Of a DNA stretch of 64,000 bases, positions 8,979 to 18,319 are shown piece by piece. The stretch comes from Lysinibacillus sp. OF-1 (GTDB taxonomy: Bacteria; Bacillota; Bacilli; Bacillales_A; Planococcaceae): contig NZ_CP102798.1 in the NCBI RefSeq assembly GCF_028356935.1, forward strand, positions 2,480,001 to 2,544,000, in the 5' to 3' direction. The translations under genes were made by a program, and so were the position numbers. Every line of letters begins with the position of its first letter. The stretch's first letter is position 1. Under the pieces are notes generated by a model that did no database searches, had not been told where the DNA came from, and saw only the letters and a program-made list of their open reading frames with translations.

Positions 8979-10796
8979 TCATTCTTTTAAACGATCCAAA
9001 GCAGCTTGAAAATCCTGTTGCTCCCCCACCTCACGAAATGATTGAAAGGGGTTACTCCCTTTTTTCATACGTTCCATGACAGCAGGAATCGTGAAGAACT
9101 CTGGTGATAGACTCTCATGAACTTCCCCCCAATGCAGAGGTGTTGCGACTAAGCCCTGTACATTGCCACGAGTGGAATAGGGAGCAATAATGGTTTTACC
9201 CTCAGCATGCTGTAAATAATCTAAATATAATTTTTCATGACGATTCTTTTTTAAACGCTCCATTGTATATAAATTCGGTTTTTGCTGACATAAAAAACGA
9301 CAAACAAATTCAGTAAACACACGCACCTCTTCATAGCTAAAAGTATTTTCGGGTAATGGAATATAAAGCTGTAAGCCTTTCCCGCCCGATGTTTTGACAA
9401 AAGATTGTAGATTAAAAAAGTCAATAATGTCCTTTAAATCAAGTGCACCTGTAATAGCTAATGAAAAATGCTGTGCTGAGGGAGGATCCAAATCGAAAAC
9501 AATTTCTGTTGGATAAATGGAATGCTGTGTCTGAAATGGAATGTGCAGCTCTACAGCCAGTTGATTTCCTAACCACAAAAGGGTTTCCATATTGTTACAT
9601 ATTATAGTATCAATATGATCCATCGCCGTCGTTGCCACAAAATCAGGCAGTTTTTCTGGTCTACTTTTTTGATAAAAGCTTTCTCCTGGAACACCATGTG
9701 GAAATCGTATTAATGTTAGTGGACGATCCTTTAGAAAAGGTAATAAATAGGGCGCGATGCTTTGTAAATAGGATAAATAATAATCCTTTGTTATACCCAT
9801 TGCAGGCCACACTGGTTTCTCTGGATGGGTAATGGGTACTGATTCGGGGATTGGAAAAAGCTGCCGCTGCATATGCTGCCATTGACAATCTTCTGGTGAT
9901 AGCTCTAATCGGAAAGCATGAAATCTAGGCTCTCGAAGCTTACTGCCGTCGAAATCTATACATGCGATATCGACACAAATAGAAGGCTCTAACTGCCATA
10001 GTCCTTTATGGCGCTGCCCATTTGCCTGAAAGAATGCGACAAGTGTTTGCTGTTCTTCTTCAGCCATGCCATGCTTAAATGTAACGACTTCTCGTATTTG
10101 TCCCTCATCATAAATTGAGCCATGAAAATAGCCATTGACCTGATCATACTGCGTTACTATGACCGTCACATAACGCCAATTTTTAATTTTTAACCAATGA
10201 CTAGAACGGGTGTTATCCAGCCATTTACTTGTTTTCTTCTTCGCCACCATGCCCTCACCATTGTAAACCTTGATGGCTTGCCATACATTCTCTCTGTCCT
10301 CATCACCTTGGATCATTTGTATAGACCTTGGATCCTCATAGTCGACGCTTGGCAGTTTTAATCTTGTTGCAAGCTTGGACAATTGCTCTTTACGTGTTTT
10401 TAAATAGCGGTTTTGCAGTGACACCCCTTTGAAAACTAGCACGTCAAACACAAGATAGCGAAAAGGAAAAGCTTTTGCATGTGTCTCAATGGCATCTTGA
10501 TTTTGCATTCTCCCTCTTTTTTGAACAATGGCAAATTCGCTTTTGTATTGATTGCGTAAATAAACTAACTCCCCATCTAAGGTTAGTGGTAAAAATGCTT
10601 GAATGGACGCATGTATTTGCTGACAAAAAGCCAAAATTTCAGGAAACAAGTGGTTTAAATTTCGACCATTACGGCTAATGAGCAGCGGCTCTTCAGCCCA
10701 AACTAATATACAGCGAAAACCGTCATATTTCGTTTCAAATAACCATTCACCACCACTAGGAATATCATTTGTTTCCGTTAAAAGCATTGGTTTCAT
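8979..10796 (-). CDS. ligD: Bacillus-type DNA ligase D (ligase-polymerase fusion) for end joining
   Basis: ATP-dependent ligase and polymerase/primase that seals double-strand breaks with Ku, probably in spores and stationary cells. The N-terminal ligase domain has the adenylated lysine in ETKYDGFRC (K23), motif IV as NGEGMVAKK and motif V as SHWLKIKNWR, and an OB domain follows. The C-terminal AEP polymerase domain shows EIVFDLDPPS (catalytic acidic pair) and VKTSGGKGLQLYIPL. The order LIG-POL without a phosphoesterase domain matches the Bacillus type. The frame extends to 10868, but the ATG at 10796 gives 605 aa (B. subtilis LigD is about 611) with AGGT eight bases upstream. Divergent from ku. 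Confidence 0.95.
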   Translation of the reverse strand: MKPMLLTETNDIPSGGEWLFETKYDGFRCILVWAEEPLLISRNGRNLNHLFPEILAFCQQIHASIQAFLPLTLDGELVYLRNQYKSEFAIVQKRGRMQNQDAIETHAKAFPFRYLVFDVLVFKGVSLQNRYLKTRKEQLSKLATRLKLPSVDYEDPRSIQMIQGDEDRENVWQAIKVYNGEGMVAKKKTSKWLDNTRSSHWLKIKNWRYVTVIVTQYDQVNGYFHGSIYDEGQIREVVTFKHGMAEEEQQTLVAFFQANGQRHKGLWQLEPSICVDIACIDFDGSKLREPRFHAFRLELSPEDCQWQHMQRQLFPIPESVPITHPEKPVWPAMGITKDYYLSYLQSIAPYLLPFLKDRPLTLIRFPHGVPGESFYQKSRPEKLPDFVATTAMDHIDTIICNNMETLLWLGNQLAVELHIPFQTQHSIYPTEIVFDLDPPSAQHFSLAITGALDLKDIIDFFNLQSFVKTSGGKGLQLYIPLPENTFSYEEVRVFTEFVCRFLCQQKPNLYTMERLKKNRHEKLYLDYLQHAEGKTIIAPYSTRGNVQGLVATPLHWGEVHESLSPEFFTIPAVMERMKKGSNPFQSFREVGEQQDFQAALDRLKE

Positions 10797-10903
10797 TTCA
10801 CCATACCTACTTTGCTTTTTATTTTCAGTGTTTGATGATTTCAATTTAAGATACATAAAAAGCATCAAAATATATCATAGTAAGAAAAACGAGGTGACAA
10901 ACA

Positions 10904-11725
10904 ATGCATACAGTGTGGAAAGGCAGTATTTCCTTTGGACTGGTTAATATCCCTGTGAAACTACATGCCGCTACTGAAAATAAAGATGTTAAATTGCGAC
11001 AGCTTCACAAGGAGTGCCATACGCCGATTAGCTACAAAAAGGTTTGCGAGGGCTGTAACCAAGAAGTAAAAGATGAAGAGATCGTCAAAGCTTATGAATA
11101 TGCCAAAAATAAATTTGTCGTGTTGGATCAAGAGGATTTAGAAAACTTGCGTAAGGAAAATGAAGATAAAGCTGTGGAAATTATTGATTTTGTGCAATTA
11201 ACTGAAATTGACCCCATTTATTTTGAGCGCACTTATTTCCTCTCTCCTGATGCAACCGGAGCTAAGGCCTATTCCTTATTACTTAAAACATTAGAGCAAT
11301 CAGGAAAAATTGGCATTGCTAAAATTATTATTCGATCTAAGGAACAGCTTGCCATCGTGCGCGTTTATCAAAATGCACTCGTGATGGAAACCATTCACTA
11401 TCCAGATGAAGTGAGAAGTGTTGGGGATGTTCCAAATATTCCAAGTGAACAGGATGTTGTACCAAAGGAGCTTGAAACAGCTCTATTGCTGGTAGACCAA
11501 TTGACGACTACATTCAACCCTGAAAAATATACGGACGATTACCGCAATGCTTTACTAGAATTAATCGAGGAAAAGAAAGGTACGAATACGATAGCGACCA
11601 GTGATAAACAACGTCCAATTCCTGATAATGTCACAGATTTAATGACAGCACTACAGGCTTCCTTAGATAAAACAAAAAAGCCAGCTACAAGAAAGCGTAC
11701 TACACGCACAAAGAAAAATGCTTAA
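10904..11725 (+). CDS. ku: Ku homodimeric DNA end-binding protein
   Basis: Non-homologous end-joining protein that threads onto double-strand ends and recruits LigD. It opens with the family signature MHTVWKGSISFGLVNIPVKL, has CHTPISYKKVCEGC (two CxxC-like pairs) and the beta-barrel core. It ends in a Lys/Arg-rich tail (KKPATRKRTTRTKKNA) expected to bind DNA. At 273 aa it is the normal bacterial size. AGGTG lies seven bases before the ATG. The 107-base region shared with ligD must contain both promoters. A bidirectional terminator overlaps the next gene's 3' end. Confidence 0.96.
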   Translation: MHTVWKGSISFGLVNIPVKLHAATENKDVKLRQLHKECHTPISYKKVCEGCNQEVKDEEIVKAYEYAKNKFVVLDQEDLENLRKENEDKAVEIIDFVQLTEIDPIYFERTYFLSPDATGAKAYSLLLKTLEQSGKIGIAKIIIRSKEQLAIVRVYQNALVMETIHYPDEVRSVGDVPNIPSEQDVVPKELETALLLVDQLTTTFNPEKYTDDYRNALLELIEEKKGTNTIATSDKQRPIPDNVTDLMTALQASLDKTKKPATRKRTTRTKKNA

Positions 11726-11727
11726 AA

Positions 11728-11757
11728 AAAGCGTATCCTTTTATCGGGATACGCTTT
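11728..11757. terminator. Bidirectional rho-independent terminator
   Basis: AAAGCGTATCC (11728-11738) pairs perfectly with GGATACGCTTT (11747-11757). It serves ku on the plus strand and contains the end of the convergent minus-strand kinase gene. Confidence 0.85.
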
Positions 11758-12277
11758 AGAATTGTTGAAGGAAGTGATCCAAATCCTTTTTATGCTGAAC
11801 TACTAAAATTTTATTTAACAGATCGCTTTGTTGTTTAAAAAATTTAGGTTTCCCCTTCTGCTCAAAGCGTTTATTCCAACGAAACATTTTAAAGAAAATC
11901 GAAAATGTTGGCTGATAATGGGCTTTTTCGATACCGATTTTTTGTTTCATAAACCGCTTCATAATACGGAAGACACGAATAGGATAAGGCGTATTGAGAA
12001 AGATGATGCAATCAGCTTGTTGGAAGCTTTCAACAACCCACTCCTCTTGATGAATTCCTTCAATAATCCAAATGTTCGTTTGGAGAATGCTTTGTAAGTG
12101 CTCCTTTTTTTCTTCATCTGTTCGCCTAATATCCCCTGAATCCTTTCGAATCCATGCCACATTATCTAATTCATAAAAAGGAATCTGATAGGTTTTAGAT
12201 AATTCCCTCGCTAATGTCGTTTTCCCACTGCCAACAGATCCAATAATATGTATTCTTTGTGGAAATCCTATCGTCAC
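11756..12277 (-). CDS. P-loop kinase-like protein (DNA topology modulation / FlaR family)
   Basis: Small nucleotide-binding protein of the adenylate-kinase-like superfamily; members are labelled topology modulation protein, with no settled reaction. Walker A is HIIGSVGSGKTTLAREL and YELDNVAW follows as in that family. WIIEGIHQEEWV is the mid motif and IIFLNTPYPIRVFRIMKRF the Walker B and LID region. The frame extends upstream to 12343, but GTG at 12277 lies eight bases after GGGAG and gives 173 aa, the usual size. Convergent with ku, single gene. Confidence 0.75.
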   Translation of the reverse strand: MTIGFPQRIHIIGSVGSGKTTLARELSKTYQIPFYELDNVAWIRKDSGDIRRTDEEKKEHLQSILQTNIWIIEGIHQEEWVVESFQQADCIIFLNTPYPIRVFRIMKRFMKQKIGIEKAHYQPTFSIFFKMFRWNKRFEQKGKPKFFKQQSDLLNKILVVQHKKDLDHFLQQF

Positions 12278-12440
12278 CGAATCATCTCCCATCTTATGTA
12301 TCTTTGTAGAAATATTCCCTTTATTATACAATAATTTCAACAATGGTAAAGAGGAGGTTCCTATTTCTTACCTCCATTTAGAAAGAGACTTTATCATCAT
12401 ATTTGATACAGTCGAATGTAAATTCTCGCATCTTCGGATA

Positions 12441-12463
12441 AAGAGGCTCGATTTAAGCCTCTT
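12441..12463 (-). terminator. Rho-independent terminator overlapping the stop codon
   Basis: AAGAGGCT (12441-12448) pairs with AGCCTCTT (12456-12463); on the minus strand it is followed by TTATCC. The reductase gene's stop codon lies in the loop. Confidence 0.65.
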
Positions 12464-12983
12464 TTCTCACCTGATAATGCATTTGCACCATTTGACCATA
12501 TCGCTTTGTCTCCAGTAGCCTTAAATTTTCGAACGGACGTGGAGATTTAAACAAAGATATCCCTGCACCTAGCAAATGGGGAGTAATGGTAATAATCCAT
12601 TCATCAATTAACTGTTCCTGTAAAAAGGCGTCTAGAATCCCCGCACCACCAACCATCCAAATTTTTGCACCTTGTTGTTCTTTTAATTGCTTAGTAAATG
12701 CGACAACATCCTCTTGAACAAACGTCACATGTTTATCTTTCCCAGATTGAGATGTTGTAAACACATAGCACCTTTTATCAGGATATGGGAACGTATCGCT
12801 ATGCGCTAAAATATAATCGTATGTTCGTTTGCCCATAATAACAGTATCAATAGTTTGATACATATCGGAGTAGCCATTATCTCCTTCCCCTTCTGTTTCT
12901 TCAAGCCACTGTAAATCATCATTTTCCTTAGCAATAAATCCATCTACACTTAATCCGATAAATACCACTATTTCTCGTGACAT
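12453..12983 (-). CDS. Dihydrofolate reductase-like (RibD C-terminal domain) protein
   Basis: Predicted NAD(P)H-dependent reductase of the RibD-C/YwjB group, 176 aa; not a housekeeping DHFR. Recognisable are EIVVFIGLSVDGFIAKENDD at the N-terminus, VIMGKRTYDYI (the conserved MGRxTY-like element), KIWMVGGAGILDAFL (nucleotide-binding GGA/G) and IDEWIITITPHLLGAGISLF. The frame extends to 13049, but ATG at 12983 has AGGAG eight bases before it. It is divergent from a WYL-domain regulator starting 100 bases away, which may control it (inference from arrangement). Confidence 0.85.
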   Translation of the reverse strand: MSREIVVFIGLSVDGFIAKENDDLQWLEETEGEGDNGYSDMYQTIDTVIMGKRTYDYILAHSDTFPYPDKRCYVFTTSQSGKDKHVTFVQEDVVAFTKQLKEQQGAKIWMVGGAGILDAFLQEQLIDEWIITITPHLLGAGISLFKSPRPFENLRLLETKRYGQMVQMHYQVRKEA

Positions 12984-13083
12984 CTCGTCAACTCCTGTTC
13001 TTTTGAAAATCTCTTGCACAATCTCTATACTAGATATAAAACATGACAACTATTGGCATGATTAAATAAAAAGGTGAAAAAAT

Positions 13084-14034
13084 ATGTCCAAAGCCAAACG
13101 ATTAATTGATATTTTGTTATTTGTCAGTGCTAAAAAGAAATTTACAGCGCAGGAAATTGCCGACACATTCGATATTTCGGTGCGAACGGTGCATCGTTAC
13201 CTTTTAGATTTAAGTGACATGGGGCTACCTATCTATGCGGAGCAAGGCAGACATGGCGGCTATACAGTATTGTCAAATGCGATTCCCCCCCCTATCTTAT
13301 TTACCGAGGAAGAAGCGGTCTCTATTTTCTTTGCGTTCCAATCTTTGCATTATTATCGTGACTTACCTTTTAATACTCAAATGAAGTCTGTTTCTCAAAA
13401 GCTTTATGATTCCTTACAGAAGGAGGCCAAGAAAAAGGTGGATACGCTGCAATCCTATATGGCCTTTTGGAATCCTAAAAGAGCCATTACAACACCACTC
13501 TTAACAGACGTTTTAGAGGCAATCATCAACCAATCACAATTGCATATCCAATATGAATCAAAGTCTGGTATCACTTCGAAGCATGTCCAGCCTATTGGTG
13601 TGTACGCTCATGATGGCTTATGGTATATGCCTGCGTTACTATTATCAAACGAAAAAATTTTACTCTTTCGTGTTGATCGTATCCATGCCATTGAAGCCAG
13701 CGATGAAAGCCATAAGACGACTATGAATTTGCAGCAATGGCTCGAAAGTGCCTATGAACCTCAACATCCTATTCGCTTATATGTAGAATTATCAAGTGAA
13801 GGGGTTCGTCAATGTTTAAGTGAGCCACATCTTGAAAAAGCTGTTGTCCTACTTAGTGATGGTACAGGCTATATTGATACGATAATCGATCAAGGTGAAC
13901 TTCAATTTAATAGCTCCCTTTTCTTTCGCCTCGGTCCACATGCGATTGTCAAAGAACCCCAAGCATTAATTCAACTATTGCGTCAGCATGCACACGAGCT
14001 ATTAGAGATATATCCAGAGCCAAATGAAAGCTAA
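13084..14034 (+). CDS. HTH-WYL domain transcriptional regulator (YafY/YobV type)
   Basis: A 316-aa regulator. Residues 1-60 form a DeoR-like winged helix (KRLIDILLFVSAKKKFTAQE, ISVRTVHRYLLDLSDMG) followed by the GGYTVL wing. A WYL domain follows around residues 140-220 (QPIGVYAHDGLWYMPAL, where the WYL motif reads WYM) and a WCX-type C-terminal extension ends the protein. WYL domains sense ligands such as nucleotides or nucleic-acid fragments in other systems. It is divergent from the RibD-like reductase and followed by DUF418, so either may be its target. Confidence 0.87.
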   Translation: MSKAKRLIDILLFVSAKKKFTAQEIADTFDISVRTVHRYLLDLSDMGLPIYAEQGRHGGYTVLSNAIPPPILFTEEEAVSIFFAFQSLHYYRDLPFNTQMKSVSQKLYDSLQKEAKKKVDTLQSYMAFWNPKRAITTPLLTDVLEAIINQSQLHIQYESKSGITSKHVQPIGVYAHDGLWYMPALLLSNEKILLFRVDRIHAIEASDESHKTTMNLQQWLESAYEPQHPIRLYVELSSEGVRQCLSEPHLEKAVVLLSDGTGYIDTIIDQGELQFNSSLFFRLGPHAIVKEPQALIQLLRQHAHELLEIYPEPNES

Positions 14035-14131
14035 TCTGTTAGATGACAATTTCGTCAGATTCGTGTAACCTTCATCGTTACTACTTTTTAGTAAACTATC
14101 TTATACTTGGCTTTGAAGGAGGAGATGACCG

Positions 14132-15172
14132 TTGCAACCAACCGACAACAACAAACGAATTGATACATTAGATTATTTAAGAGGATTCGCTCTACTTGGC
14201 ATTATTTTAGTTAATATTCCCGCATTAATGTGGATTGAACCCCCTACATTAACGAGCGATATTGCCTATAGTCGCTTTTTAACTCTTTTTATAGAGGGTA
14301 AATTTTTCATCATTTTTTCATTTTTATTTGGTATAGGATTCTATCTTTTTATTTCTCGTGCCCTTGCAAGAAATGAAAAAGCTTATTCCTTATTTAGTCG
14401 CAGACTTTTGATGTTATTACTTATGGGGATTGTCCATTTCTATTTCCAACCAGGTGAAGCCTTAACGGTCTATGCCATTTTTGGCTTTGTAGCCTTGCCA
14501 TTTTATAAAATACGCAAACAATTCAATCTAATCATTGGATTAATCCTATTAGCTATTACTGCTTATTGGGGCCTTAAAATTTTGATGCCCTTTCCACTGA
14601 TTTTGCTAGGTCTAACTGCTGGTCAATATCGCTTATTTGAAAATATCTCAATTCATCGAAATAAAATCATACTAGTAACGATTGTTATGGGCTGTATAAG
14701 TATTGCTAGCTGGATTTATCAATGGCAGTATGTCCCTGATGCAATCGATACGATGGATCAACTGTCCAAGGATCAGCTAGACGTCCATATTACAAATATC
14801 GAGCAATTTGCATTAATCGGATTACAGTTTAGCCCATTCGCTTCGGCATTTTACATGGGGACAATCATTCTATTACTACAAAGCTCTTTATTTCAACAAC
14901 TGTTATCACCATTAAAGGCATATGGACGAATGGCCTTAACCAATTACTTGGGGCAAACCGCGCTTATTCTAGTAATCGGTCATGCCTTCCAGCTCATTGG
15001 ACAGCTTCGTTACATTGAGTCTTTGTGGATTTGTCTAGGTATTTATGTTTGTCAATTGCTCTTTAGCAAGCTATGGTTACATTTTTTCCGCTTTGGTCCT
15101 ATGGAATGGCTGTGGCGAATGGGCACCTATTGGACAGCCCCTCCCCTACGCCAAAGCAAAAAAGGGCACTAA
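14132..15172 (+). CDS. DUF418 membrane protein (YeiB-like)
   Basis: Polytopic membrane protein of 346 aa in the DUF418 family, function unknown. It opens RIDTLDYLRGFALLGIILVN, the family's N-terminal signature, and the C-terminal DUF418 half includes AYGRMALTNYLGQT and FGPMEWLWRMGTYW. About eight to ten helices are visible. The start is a TTG eight to nine bases after AAGGAGG. It lies 97 bases after the WYL regulator on the same strand and may be read through from it. A hairpin at 15352 ends the unit. Confidence 0.88.
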   Translation: MQPTDNNKRIDTLDYLRGFALLGIILVNIPALMWIEPPTLTSDIAYSRFLTLFIEGKFFIIFSFLFGIGFYLFISRALARNEKAYSLFSRRLLMLLLMGIVHFYFQPGEALTVYAIFGFVALPFYKIRKQFNLIIGLILLAITAYWGLKILMPFPLILLGLTAGQYRLFENISIHRNKIILVTIVMGCISIASWIYQWQYVPDAIDTMDQLSKDQLDVHITNIEQFALIGLQFSPFASAFYMGTIILLLQSSLFQQLLSPLKAYGRMALTNYLGQTALILVIGHAFQLIGQLRYIESLWICLGIYVCQLLFSKLWLHFFRFGPMEWLWRMGTYWTAPPLRQSKKGH

Positions 15173-15351
15173 TTATTTATCGTCAATGATAAACACCTAT
15201 CAGTATTGGATTAAACGTCATATATTGGTAATGTACCCTACTCGCTTTCCATCTTTGCTCATATCTTCAGCAAGAAACACATCCCCATTTTATTTGGTCA
15301 CTTATTGCATACATACGATTACGGTCAGAAATATGCAGATGTGACTAATTT

Positions 15352-15388
15352 AAAAACAGCGTAAGCCCAGTGCTGACGCTGTTTTTTT
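15352..15388 (+). terminator. Rho-independent terminator
   Basis: ACAGCGT (15356-15362) pairs with ACGCTGT (15376-15382), followed by TTTTTT. It lies 180 bases past the DUF418 stop, in a 440-base gap that otherwise shows nothing. Confidence 0.75.
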
Positions 15389-15613
15389 ATTTTTATAAAA
15401 TAGCTATAAGAACCGAAAGTAAACATTTGGGACACTTTATAGGAAACAAAAGAAAATAAATCTAGTGACTCAAACTGTAGATAAACTATTTCTGGAGAGT
15501 TCAGATGCTAAAAATAGTTTGTCTCTTGCTTTATAGCAAATTTATCCAACATCATTTATACCTAGTGCTTTCTATGCTACAATTTACTATAAGTGAGGAA
15601 AGAAGGGTGTCTT

Positions 15614-16477
15614 ATGAAAATATCTGTTTATGTTGCAAGTGCATTTAGCAAGGATCATAAAGGCGGAAATAAAGCAGGAGTGGTATTTATTGAGAATACA
15701 TTGACCACTACTCAAAAAATGGCAATAGCCAAACAACTGGGCTATGCGGAAACCGCATTTATATCAGAATCTGAAATTGCTGATTATAAATTTGAGTATT
15801 TTACACCAAAAGAAGAAGTTGATTTATGTGGTCATGCCACAATTGGCTCTTTCGCGATACTGATGCATTTAAATAAACTTTTCAGGAATAGCTATACGAT
15901 TGAAACGAACAGCGGTGTCCTTACTATTACCATAAAAGATGACATCATATTCATGGAACAAAACAAACCGAAATTCTATGATATTGTATCTCCAAACGAG
16001 TTCATCGACTGTTTTGACATTAAAGATATAGACAATAAATACCCAATTCAAATTGTCTCCACAGGCTTAAAAGATATTTTAATTCCTATAAAAAGCGAAA
16101 CACGATTACATGCACTGCAACCTAATTTTGAAAAAATTAAAACAATCAGCAAGTATTATAATGTTGTCGGGATGCATCTATATACTTTTAATGACAATCG
16201 AATTATATGCAGAAATTTTGCTCCACTATACGACATCAATGAAGAAGCAGCGACTGGAACTTCAAACGGTGCATTAGCTTGCTACCTTTATGAAAAGCAC
16301 TACTTGCAAAAAGAAGTCTATGTATTTGAACAAGGGTATTCTTTACACTCACCTTCCGAAATATTAGTTAAATTAGCAACCAATAGCAAGAATGAAATAG
16401 AAAAAGTTTATGTTGGCGGCAAAGGCTATTATTGTGAAACTAAGTGTTTAAATGTAGAAAATATTGAGTGTAAATAA
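15614..16477 (+). CDS. PhzF-family isomerase/epimerase
   Basis: Member of the PhzF/diaminopimelate-epimerase-like fold, 287 aa; the family catalyses isomerisations with a catalytic Glu. Seen here: NKAGVVF at the N-terminus, GYAETAFIS (the Glu at the usual position), YFTPKEEVDLCGHATIG, the most conserved block, and EEAATGTSNGALACYL in the second half. No phenazine genes are nearby, so a phenazine role is not implied. A GTG at 15593 is in frame, but the ATG at 15614 follows GAAGGG at six bases and begins MKISVYVASAF as in the family. Confidence 0.88.
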   Translation: MKISVYVASAFSKDHKGGNKAGVVFIENTLTTTQKMAIAKQLGYAETAFISESEIADYKFEYFTPKEEVDLCGHATIGSFAILMHLNKLFRNSYTIETNSGVLTITIKDDIIFMEQNKPKFYDIVSPNEFIDCFDIKDIDNKYPIQIVSTGLKDILIPIKSETRLHALQPNFEKIKTISKYYNVVGMHLYTFNDNRIICRNFAPLYDINEEAATGTSNGALACYLYEKHYLQKEVYVFEQGYSLHSPSEILVKLATNSKNEIEKVYVGGKGYYCETKCLNVENIECK

Positions 16478-16480
16478 AAA

Positions 16481-16505
16481 GGTTGAGAAAATAATTTCTC
16501 AACCT
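16481..16505 (+). terminator. Hairpin after the PhzF gene, weak terminator
   Basis: GGTTGAGAAA (16481-16490) pairs with TTTCTCAACC (16495-16504). The stem is perfect but no T-run follows on the plus strand; on the minus strand it is followed by TTTTTATT. Confidence 0.5.
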
Positions 16506-16625
16506 CAGACTGTAGACAAAGTATCTGATTATTCGATGCTTTGTCTTTTCTTCTTGGTAAAATGCAATCAAATATACCGCTAAAAAAATAGTTGTTCGTC
16601 ACTCTTATAATCCTTGGACTAACAT

Positions 16626-17480
16626 CTATATACGCGTTAATGCGCCATTAGGCTTTGGTAACTCTTGGGCTGTTATTTGATTCATTTTGCAAAAATGTTT
16701 AAAAAATTGTTGTGCCAGCTCTCGTTCATTTGTGTCACTTTTTAATGAAACTATATCAAGCAAAATTTGAGCCATCCATAAATTTTCAAAATAACGATAT
16801 TTACCTGTATTCCATGTCATTTTTTCAGGGAATTTTTCATTGATATAATAGTGCCAGAAAAGCAGCTGATCCGATTCCTGTTCTGTAAGTTGAATTCTGT
16901 ATTTTGAATGAGCTGGAATATATCCATCTTCACAAAGCTTGCCGACAAAGTTTTCATTCACCATATAGACACCTAAGATACGTCTGTCTTTTTCAAGCAT
17001 GCTGGAATCTTTTGCTGTTAAGAGGACAGCGCTATTTTGGTGCAAACGGCTCGGTTTGTTTGGCTTTCCTTTGTTATTACCACTTTTTAATATGCCCGAA
17101 AAAACTTTCCACTCTGAAAAAGAACTATCCTGTTCTTCTGTGTCACACCAAAAAACCATTTGTGATGCAGGATGAAGTTTATGGTTATGCATAAGTTTTT
17201 CGTGTTCCAAACGAAGTACCAGTTTTTTTCTTTGTAGTATTTTTTCCTCTTCCTTCTTCCATTCTTCCTCTTTTCGCTCAATTTCCTTTTTTTGTATAAT
17301 TTCTTCAAGTAACTTAGCATCACTTTTATCATGTATTTTTAGGTGCTTTCCAAATACATCAGGGAAAACAAACCTTTTATTTTCCGATCCGAAATGTATT
17401 TCAATACTAGAATCATTATGCTTAACTATACTACCTATGCCAAAACGCTTGTGTGTAACTTTCTTATTGATTAGATTCAT
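16626..17480 (-). CDS. Uncharacterised protein: Tudor-like N-terminus, charged coiled coil, C-terminal domain
   Basis: A 284-aa cytoplasmic protein I do not recognise. Residues 1-45 (KKVTHKRFGIGSIVKHNDSS) resemble the small SH3/Tudor-like fold found at the C-terminus of UvrD/PcrA helicases and in CarD-type proteins, which bind RNA polymerase or DNA. Residues about 55-95 are an extremely Lys/Glu-rich coil. The C-terminal 180 residues have a hydrophobic core with conserved-looking WxxLLFWHYYINE-like and FENLWMAQILLDIVSLKS segments and no catalytic motif that I can name. It stands alone with its own AT-rich upstream region. Confidence 0.55.
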   Translation of the reverse strand: MNLINKKVTHKRFGIGSIVKHNDSSIEIHFGSENKRFVFPDVFGKHLKIHDKSDAKLLEEIIQKKEIERKEEEWKKEEEKILQRKKLVLRLEHEKLMHNHKLHPASQMVFWCDTEEQDSSFSEWKVFSGILKSGNNKGKPNKPSRLHQNSAVLLTAKDSSMLEKDRRILGVYMVNENFVGKLCEDGYIPAHSKYRIQLTEQESDQLLFWHYYINEKFPEKMTWNTGKYRYFENLWMAQILLDIVSLKSDTNERELAQQFFKHFCKMNQITAQELPKPNGALTRI

Positions 17481-17944
17481 TATTCTAGTCCTCCTTAAGG
17501 AATAAAAACTCGGTTACTATTAGATAGTAAATTAATCATTTTATTCAACTAACTTCCTTTAAAGCACACATAACTGTTTTGATTTTTTCTTCGGCTTAAA
17601 AAAGGATATTAAAAAAACGTACCCAAATTCTATCTGTAAAAAAGGACATCTGAATTCGAAATACGATTTTAAAAAAGTAATTGTAAGACTATTATAACAT
17701 TTTTTAAAAAAATTACAAATTTATTATTGACATCATATTTTACCATAAGGTAAAATGATTATTTATTCTTTGAATTACCTTGAAATAGCTATGTAATAAA
17801 AGCCTCCAAAAATCGCAAAATTTCTGGAAAACACCTCTTTAAATAACCACTTGATTATTGGTGCTAAACATAGGAGGGCTTCATGAAATCAATGATGTTC
17901 CCTATAAAGAGACTCCCCTGTTGCAAAAGTTTTTTGTAAGAAAA

Positions 17945-18071
17945 TCAAGTTAGGGGTTTGGTTCTAACAAGCTTCTCACCTTCCTCTGCTTTAGATAGCA
18001 GCTTATTTAATTGTGGTCGGTCTGCTTTCGCTCCAGTGAATTTCTCTTTGTTAATAACCGTTGCCCTTCAC
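17945..18071 (-). pseudogene. Serine recombinase (resolvase/invertase) fragment
   Basis: A 37-codon open stretch contains KEKFTGAKADRPQLNKLLSK followed by AEEGEKLV, the conserved middle of the resolvase catalytic domain (usual form EKFTGxKxDRPxLxxLLxxxxEGDxLVVTKLDR). The expected VTKLDRLAR is replaced by RTKPLT and a stop; the N-terminal catalytic Ser and the DNA-binding domain are absent. It is a relic of a transposon or phage. The rest of the 840-base gap from 17481 to 18319 shows AT-rich sequence and nothing else. Confidence 0.6.
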
Positions 18072-18319
18072 TCACCACTATTATTCAAAACCTGTCATTT
18101 AAAAAAAATGCATTTTATACGCCTATTTGCTTGCAGAATCAACAACCACTCCAATCAGAGCTAAAAACGAGTCCAGTGTTATATTGTTGTAGGTGGTTTT
18201 CTATTGCCTCTTTGCCAACATCAGTAACCTTTTAGGCTATGTATGCCAAATGATTTTTCACCTGTCACTTATCCTAAACATATAATGCAAATAATACCCT
18301 TTTTTGTAGGGAGGATTTT

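Noticed and set aside
10678-10947. Open frame across the ligD/ku promoter region
   Set aside because: It is antisense to ligD and has no ribosome site; it is a shadow of two solid genes.
15045-15344. Frame overlapping the end of the DUF418 gene
   Set aside because: It overlaps the DUF418 reading frame and has no start signal.
15614-16477. Phenazine biosynthesis
   Set aside because: PhzF-like proteins are widespread and no other phz gene is present.
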